A stretch of DNA of 10,278 nt from Acidobacteriota bacterium (GTDB lineage Bacteria; Acidobacteriota; Terriglobia; Terriglobales; Acidobacteriaceae), in the NCBI GenBank assembly GCA_021802085.1, contig JAKAAZ010000123.1, forward strand, positions 1-10,278. Reading direction: 5' to 3'. Shown piece by piece: positions 6,363 through 10,278 of the stretch (positions within the stretch are counted from its first letter, which is position 1; every line of letters starts with the position of its first letter). The notes below the pieces were generated by a model that saw only the letters and a program-made list of their open reading frames with translations, was not told the origin of the DNA and searched no databases. The position numbers and the translations under genes are program-made.

Positions 6363-6370
6363 TGTCTATG

Positions 6371-6376
6371 AGTGTA
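6371..6376 (-). promoter_or_regulatory. -10-like hexamer of dnaB
   Basis: TACACT on the minus strand ends 8 bases before the GTG start. I find no good -35 hexamer at the right distance, so this is weaker than the lexA case. If used, the dnaB operon transcript would be almost leaderless. Confidence 0.3.
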
Positions 6377-6526
6377 GCCTTGGCCGACTTTCATCGGTCT
6401 CGGCAATCAGCCGTGGATATCCTGTACCAACAGTGGAAAAAACGCACGCGCGCAGTATCATATAGGAGTGTCCAGCAACAGAGTGAACCGACAGGGTTCC
6501 CCGATCCGTTGGCCCCATTGCGGCAC

Positions 6527-6532
6527 GAGGAG
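6527..6532 (+). promoter_or_regulatory. Ribosome binding site that decides a TTG start
   Basis: GAGGAG ends 8 bases before the TTG at 6541 and 14 bases before the ATG at 6547. The spacing supports the TTG, giving the N-terminus MTMQRF instead of MQRF. Both starts leave the signal peptide intact. Confidence 0.55.
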
Positions 6533-6540
6533 ACTTTGAT

Positions 6541-7185
6541 TTGACAATGCAGCGTTTTCCATCTTTTCCTGGCCTGTCGATTTTGTCCACTGTCGTAGTC
6601 GGATTCGCTCTTCTCTCTCCGCTGCCATGTCGCGCTCAATTACCCATTGACACCGGTCAGAGCGGATCGGCAGCGCTGATGTCGCAGCAGATCGCGGAGA
6701 TCCAGAGCGTGATCGACCGCTGGGACGAGGCTGTCACCCAGCACGATCAATACGGGCTGGAGCTTGTACTCGCGCCTCAATACATCGACATCTCGGACAC
6801 CGGCCAGGTTACCAATCGCGATCAGCAGATTTCTGAAATGATGATGAAGGACGCGCCGCGTCTCACGTTCACTCAGAAGGTAGTCAGCGTTCGTATCGTG
6901 GGAGATGCGGCGGTCGTCAACGGTACCTATGATCGCGCCTACCAGGGTAGCCGACTGAGCCGCATCAAGCCCGTAGAACAGAAAGGCGTGTTCAGCCAGG
7001 TCTACGTCCGTGCGCGGAACACCTGGGAATGCATCAATTCTCAGCGCACCATCATCCAGGAGCCGATCCTCAAAGGCAAAAAGAAGTCAGCGGGCGAGTC
7101 GACCGAGAAGCCGCTGAATCACGATCTCGGTTTCCATCTCCCCGGCCTGCATCACAGTTCCAGTTCGGATGCGCAACCGCAATAA
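6541..7185 (+). CDS. Exported SnoaL-like / DUF4440-like protein of unknown function
   Basis: A 214-residue protein with a signal peptide: basic N-terminus, hydrophobic core at about 12-25 (LSILSTVVVGFALLSP) and a likely signal peptidase I site after CRA (30-32). Residues about 45-160 resemble the NTF2/SnoaL-like fold known as DUF4440: a leading helix (QQIAEIQSVIDRWDEAVTQHD), LVLAPQYIDISDTGQV, a strand with VSVRIVGDAAVVNGTYD, and FSQVYVRARNTWECINSQRT. DUF4440 domains are small cone-shaped alpha/beta dimers, often annotated as nuclear transport factor 2-like; no catalytic residues can be assigned. The tail after 175 is Lys-rich (KGKKKSAGEST) and then Ser/His-rich, probably disordered. It is the only complete plus-strand gene here, divergent from dnaB and convergent with mnmG 18 bp away. 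The family assignment is by pattern only. Confidence 0.72.
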   Translation: MTMQRFPSFPGLSILSTVVVGFALLSPLPCRAQLPIDTGQSGSAALMSQQIAEIQSVIDRWDEAVTQHDQYGLELVLAPQYIDISDTGQVTNRDQQISEMMMKDAPRLTFTQKVVSVRIVGDAAVVNGTYDRAYQGSRLSRIKPVEQKGVFSQVYVRARNTWECINSQRTIIQEPILKGKKKSAGESTEKPLNHDLGFHLPGLHHSSSSDAQPQ

Positions 7186-7203
7186 CATTGAGCGCAGAGT
7201 TCT

Positions 7204-9207
7204 CTACGCCGTCGCCGCTTCCGCCTTACGGCCCTGAATCTCAATGTAAATGTGGATCAGAGACAGGGCCGCCGGCGTCACTCCGGGAATGCGGCTGGCG
7301 TGGCCGATGGTTCCCGGTCGAACGCGCACCAGTTTCTCCTGCATCTCGCGCGACAGCCCGCTGACCGCCATGTAGTCGAACCACGCTGGGATGGTGCGGT
7401 GCTCGGCGCCCTTCATTCGCTCAATGGACTTTCGCTGTTGGTCTAGATAGCCGGCGTACTTGATCTCCGTTTCAACAGCTTTCCATTCATTCCGTACATG
7501 CGCCGGCGCATGCTCGGCAGCCATCGCAGTCCGGATCGTTTCCAGATGGATCGTGTCCACGCTCGATGCATTCGAGATTGCCTGGTCGATGCTGCTGGGT
7601 AAGATTCCCAGCAGAGATTCGATTGTCACCTCGGGTCGTTTCATCAACTGTGCATAGGTTTGACCCACGGCGCCACTCAGCTTGTCTCCCAGTTCCGGCG
7701 ATGCAGCCGCCAGCCGCTCCAGGTCTGGTTTTTGCGTGGCCAGCATCTTCGCAAATGCCTGCATCCGCGTCTGCTTGGCCTCGAAGTCACCCCATGCCTG
7801 GTCATCGATCAGCCCAAGCTTGCGCCCATAGGAAGTGAGCCGTCGATCGGCATTATCAATGCGCAGATGCAATCGATATTCCGCTCGCGATGTGAACATG
7901 CGATAGGGCTCGTTCGTTCCCTTGCTGATCAGATCGTCAATCAGGATGCCGGTATACGCCTCGCTGCGGTCCAGCACAAAGGCCGGCTCATTCTTCACGT
8001 GCAACGCCGCGTTGATACCCGCCATCAATCCCTGGCACGCCGCCTCTTCATACCCGGAGGTTCCATTGATTTGCCCCGCGAGATACAGCCCCGCAATGCT
8101 CTTCACCGCCAGCGCATGATCCAACTCCGTCGCATCGATGGCGTCATATTCAATCGCGTACCCCGGTCTCAGCATCTCCGCGTGCTCCAGCCCAGGGATG
8201 GAGCGCAGCACCGCGGCCTGCACATCCATGGGCAGCGAGGTGGACATGCCATTGATGTAGACCTCGTGCGTGTGTAGTCCTTCCGGCTCCAGAAACAACT
8301 GATGCTGCAATTTATCCGGAAAGCGCACTACTTTGTCTTCAATCGACGGGCAATAACGCGGCCCCGTGGCTTGAATCTGTCCGGAATACATCGGCGATCG
8401 ATGTACATTCTCGCGAATGATGGCCAGCGTTTCCGGCGTGGTAAATGCGATGTGGCAACTGATTTGCGGCCGCGTAATCGCTTTCGTGCGAAAGCTGAAC
8501 GGTGTCGGCTCGGCGTCGCCCGGCTGCTGTTCGAACTTCGACCAGTCGATGGTTCTTCCATCGATGCGCGGCGGCGTTCCCGTCTTCAGGCGACAATTGC
8601 GCAAGCCCAGCCGCTTCAGAGATTCTCCCAGCAAGACGGCTGCCGGCTCCCCGCTGCGCCCCGCAGGATAATGCTCCTCGCCACAGTGGATCAGGCCATT
8701 CAGAAATGTTCCCGTGGTGATAACCGTGGCACCCGCGTAGACAATGCGCCCGTCGCGCAGCTTCACTCCGCGCACGACCCGATGCGCCTCTCCGGTCTTC
8801 GCGTTCGGCACGTCTTCCAGCACCACATCGACGACTTCCGCCTGCTTGATGAACAGGCTCGGCTGCGACTCCAGAACTTCGCGCATCTTCACACGGTACT
8901 GCTGCTTGTCGCACTGCGCCCGCGGCGACCAAACCGCCGGACCACGCGACGTATTCAGCAGGCGAAATTGAATGCCGACCGCGTCCGTCACCTCGCCCAT
9001 TACGCCGCCCAACGCGTCCACTTCCCGCACCAAATGGCCCTTGGCAATACCGCCCACCGCCGGATTGCAGGACATCTGCGCAATCAGGTCCAGATTCAGC
9101 GCAAACAGTGCCGTCCGCAGCCCCATGCGCGCGCCCGCCATCGCCGCCTCGCAGCCCGCATGACCGGCTCCGACGATAACGAGGTCGTATTGTTCCGTAA
9201 AGGCCAT
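7204..9207 (-). CDS. mnmG: tRNA uridine-5-carboxymethylaminomethyl modification enzyme MnmG (GidA)
   Basis: A 667-residue FAD enzyme that works with the GTPase MnmE to modify U34 in tRNAs reading split codon boxes. The FAD-binding Rossmann motif is VGAGHAGCEAA (12-22, GxGxxG). Family signatures follow: AQMSCNPAVGGIAKGH (44-58, with C47), NTSRGPAVWSPRAQCDK (85-101), LKTGTPPRIDG (207-217), TGPRYCPSIEDK (281-292, with C286 matching the E. coli catalytic C277), YINGMSTSLP (317-326) and NEPYRMFTSRAEYRLHLRIDNAD (432-454, also a signature). The C-terminal helical MnmE/tRNA-binding part ends in VTPAALSLIHIY plus a short Ala/Lys-rich tail. It is somewhat longer than E. coli MnmG (629). The ATG at 9207 has AAGG 4 bases upstream and TACAAT 9 bases upstream. 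No mnmE or rsmG is visible beside it. Confidence 0.97.
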   Translation of the reverse strand: MAFTEQYDLVIVGAGHAGCEAAMAGARMGLRTALFALNLDLIAQMSCNPAVGGIAKGHLVREVDALGGVMGEVTDAVGIQFRLLNTSRGPAVWSPRAQCDKQQYRVKMREVLESQPSLFIKQAEVVDVVLEDVPNAKTGEAHRVVRGVKLRDGRIVYAGATVITTGTFLNGLIHCGEEHYPAGRSGEPAAVLLGESLKRLGLRNCRLKTGTPPRIDGRTIDWSKFEQQPGDAEPTPFSFRTKAITRPQISCHIAFTTPETLAIIRENVHRSPMYSGQIQATGPRYCPSIEDKVVRFPDKLQHQLFLEPEGLHTHEVYINGMSTSLPMDVQAAVLRSIPGLEHAEMLRPGYAIEYDAIDATELDHALAVKSIAGLYLAGQINGTSGYEEAACQGLMAGINAALHVKNEPAFVLDRSEAYTGILIDDLISKGTNEPYRMFTSRAEYRLHLRIDNADRRLTSYGRKLGLIDDQAWGDFEAKQTRMQAFAKMLATQKPDLERLAAASPELGDKLSGAVGQTYAQLMKRPEVTIESLLGILPSSIDQAISNASSVDTIHLETIRTAMAAEHAPAHVRNEWKAVETEIKYAGYLDQQRKSIERMKGAEHRTIPAWFDYMAVSGLSREMQEKLVRVRPGTIGHASRIPGVTPAALSLIHIYIEIQGRKAEAATA

Positions 9208-9216
9208 AGACCCTTG

Positions 9217-9222
9217 ATTGTA
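9217..9222 (-). promoter_or_regulatory. -10-like hexamer of mnmG
   Basis: TACAAT on the minus strand (five of six to TATAAT) ends 9 bases before the ATG. The -35 position (TCGATT, 17 bp upstream) is weak. An AAGGG lies between the hexamer and the ATG; it would be only partly transcribed if this promoter is used, but would serve a longer transcript from farther upstream. Confidence 0.35.
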
Positions 9223-9303
9223 TCGTGTGCCCGGAAGGGAATCGAGAAGCCAGCCTCTGCCTCTGTAGCCGTTAAGATGAGCGATTGGGCAACGTGGCTT
9301 ACG

Positions 9304-9963
9304 TCAGGATGGAGATTGTCCGACCGGCCTCTTGGCCCGATCCAGCAGATCGCGTACTTCCGCATCGCCGATTTGCGAGAAGTCCCGATACCACTGGCCG
9401 ACGGCATAAAATTCCCGCGGAGTATAGAGGCAGACCACCGCATCGGCTTCCTGTTCCACGTCCTTAAGTGCGGCGGATGAGGCAACCGGAACAGCGACGA
9501 TGATCTCCTGCGGTTCTTTCTGTCGCAGCGCCTTCACCGCAACGCGCATCGTAAACCCTGTGGCCATGCCATCATCCACCAGGATCAAGGTTCGCCCATG
9601 CACATCCAACGCGCTACGGTCCCCACGATACAGATGCTCGCGCCGCTCCAGTTCCTGCGCTTCTTTTCGAGTGATTTCGTCGATCTGCCGGGGCGGAATG
9701 CCCAGAATGCGAACAGTCTCCGCGTTCAACAGACGCACGCCACCGGAGGCGATCGCTCCCAGCGCCAATTCTTCTTGTCCTGGCGCTCCGAGTTTGCGCA
9801 CCAGAAACACGTCCAGAGGAGCATACACCGCCTGGGCAACTTCAAATCCTACGGGAACACCGCCGCGCGGCAACGCAAGCACGAGGACACCATCGTGCTT
9901 TGCAAATTGACGCAGCCGCGCGCTCAGGACTCGGCCAGCCGCGATTCGATCCGGGAAAACCAC
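9304..9963 (-). CDS. Phosphoribosyltransferase-fold protein (COG1926-like)
   Basis: A 219-residue cytoplasmic protein with a type I PRTase fold. LVLALPRGGVPVGFEVA (27-43) and LDVFLVRKLGAPGQEELALGA (50-70) are hallmarks of the COG1926 predicted phosphoribosyltransferases. The PRPP-binding loop is LILVDDGMATGFTM (126-139) with the two adjacent acidic residues D130-D131. REFYAVGQWYRDF (183-195) is the usual C-terminal signature. The base or substrate accepted is unknown for this group, and some members are fused or linked to hydrolases. The GTG start at 9963 (MVFPDRIAAG) is supported by GGGAGG 6 bases upstream. It runs toward mnmG with a 96-bp gap that contains the mnmG -10 candidate, so it may or may not be co-transcribed with it. 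Family firm, reaction unknown. Confidence 0.88.
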   Translation of the reverse strand: MVFPDRIAAGRVLSARLRQFAKHDGVLVLALPRGGVPVGFEVAQAVYAPLDVFLVRKLGAPGQEELALGAIASGGVRLLNAETVRILGIPPRQIDEITRKEAQELERREHLYRGDRSALDVHGRTLILVDDGMATGFTMRVAVKALRQKEPQEIIVAVPVASSAALKDVEQEADAVVCLYTPREFYAVGQWYRDFSQIGDAEVRDLLDRAKRPVGQSPS

Positions 9964-9969
9964 CCTGCG

Positions 9970-9975
9970 CCTCCC
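9970..9975 (-). promoter_or_regulatory. Ribosome binding site for the phosphoribosyltransferase GTG start
   Basis: GGGAGG on the minus strand with a 6-base spacer to GTG at 9963. It is one of the few strong Shine-Dalgarno sequences here and justifies the non-ATG start. Just upstream of it is a 6-bp inverted repeat, AGACGA (9976-9981) with TCGTCT (9991-9996), of uncertain meaning. Confidence 0.6.
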
Positions 9976-10018
9976 AGACGAGGCAACGAGTCGTCTCGCA
10001 ATCCATCTCTGTCTTCGA

Positions 10019-10048
10019 CTGAGACGCAGGGCGGAACTACTCTAAAAT
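10019..10048 (+). promoter_or_regulatory. Putative promoter of the DUF2461 gene
   Basis: CTGAGA (10019-10024) and TAAAAT (10043-10048) are separated by 18 bp on the plus strand. The ATG at 10055 follows the -10 by only 6 bases, so the transcript would begin at or within a base or two of the ATG, and no ribosome site is visible. The -10 is a five-of-six match; the -35 is four of six. Confidence 0.45.
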
Positions 10049-10054
10049 CAGCCT

Positions 10055-10278
10055 ATGCCGACGCATTTCTCTCCGCAAGCCATCCAATTTTTGCGAGGCC
10101 TGGCGCGCAACAATCGCCGCGACTGGTTCGACGCCCGCAAAGCCATCTATGAACGCGAACTGAAAGCGCCCCTGCTGGCGCTGATCGAAGAGATCAACGG
10201 CGATTTCGTCGATTTTGCGCCGCAGCACATTCGTCCTGCCCAAAAATGCATGTTCCGCATCTATCGCGATACGCGCTT
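10055..10278 (+). CDS. DUF2461 family protein (partial, C-terminus outside window)
   Basis: The first 74 residues are visible before the window ends. They match the start of DUF2461 (TIGR02453) proteins: FSPQAIQFLRGLARNNRRDWFDARKA at about 5-30, where the family typically shows F-x-FL-x-L-x-x-NN-x-x-x-WF-x-x-x-(R/K), then a helix (IYERELKAPLLALIEEIN) and FRIYRDTRF at the edge, again typical. Full proteins are about 210-230 residues, so roughly two thirds is missing. The biochemical role of the family is not established, although it is widespread in Acidobacteriota, Bacteroidota and other phyla. The ATG at 10055 is the natural start; upstream is an immediate -10-like TAAAAT and no Shine-Dalgarno. 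It is divergent from the phosphoribosyltransferase gene across about 90 bp. Confidence 0.85.
   Translation, partial: MPTHFSPQAIQFLRGLARNNRRDWFDARKAIYERELKAPLLALIEEINGDFVDFAPQHIRPAQKCMFRIYRDTR

Larger units (their letters stand above)
6363..6540. other. Divergent intergenic region dnaB / SnoaL-like gene
   Basis: About 180 bp between two divergent genes. The left edge holds the dnaB -10 candidate. For the plus strand the only -10-like core is TATCATATA at 6456-6464, without a recognisable -35; it would give a leader of about 70-80 bases ending in the GAGGAG ribosome site. No hairpin or conserved small open frame is evident. Confidence 0.4.

Noticed and set aside
7186..7203. Bidirectional terminator between the SnoaL-like gene and mnmG
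   Set aside because: The 18-bp gap has no inverted repeat or T-run.
8302..9480. Long open frame (about 390 codons) on the plus strand opposite mnmG and the phosphoribosyltransferase gene
   Set aside because: It lies antisense to two clearly conserved genes, crosses their intergenic gap, is Arg/His-rich with no recognisable domain, and has no ribosome site. It is a codon-bias shadow.
1..10278. CRISPR array, tRNA or rRNA genes, insertion sequence, toxin-antitoxin pair, phage genes
   Set aside because: No regularly spaced repeats, tRNA-like arms, transposase or integrase motifs, or terminal inverted repeats were found on either strand. The window is mostly conserved chromosomal genes.

Overview
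The window looks like chromosomal DNA of an Acidobacteriota bacterium, probably class Terriglobia. This is inferred from the overall look of DnaB, MnmG, the ABHD18-like hydrolase and the DUF2461 protein, and from the moderately high GC; no database search was possible. All clear genes are ordinary bacterial ones. I see no CRISPR array, tRNA or rRNA gene, insertion sequence, prophage or integron.

Layout: ten genes, two of them cut by the window edges, plus one gene remnant. From the left, all on the minus strand: a GNAT acetyltransferase (C-terminus lost at base 1), lexA, a decayed fragment of a hydrolase gene, a TsdA-like dihaem cytochrome c, an ABHD18-like alpha/beta hydrolase, alr (alanine racemase) and dnaB (replicative helicase). 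dnaB, alr and the hydrolase run dnaB>alr>hydrolase, with a 23-bp overlap and then a 27-bp gap, so they are probably co-transcribed. A short divergent region leads to one plus-strand gene for an exported SnoaL/DUF4440-like protein. This gene converges with mnmG (tRNA U34 modification), 18 bp away. Upstream of mnmG lies a COG1926-type phosphoribosyltransferase on the minus strand. A DUF2461 gene on the plus strand runs off the right edge.

The most interesting material is not in the coding regions. (1) The lexA promoter is unusually legible: a -35/-10 pair with a 17-bp spacer that is exactly filled by an 11-bp-period direct repeat, RTTCGC-N5-RTTCGC. It resembles the GTTC-N7-GTTC LexA box of Alphaproteobacteria and is probably the autoregulatory SOS operator. 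(2) The sequence touching the upstream edge of that promoter is a roughly 86-bp frameshifted copy of the catalytic-histidine region of the alpha/beta hydrolase gene located 1.25 kb away, so lexA seems to border a degraded paralogue. (3) Five genes (lexA, the cytochrome, dnaB, mnmG, DUF2461) have a -10-like hexamer only 6 to 9 bases before the start codon, which suggests leaderless or nearly leaderless transcripts.

Functionally the window mixes information processing (DnaB, MnmG, LexA), wall precursor supply (Alr), periplasmic redox (cytochrome c) and several poorly characterised enzymes. Apart from the dnaB-alr-hydrolase group there is little sign of one shared pathway, and I found no clear new multi-gene system.
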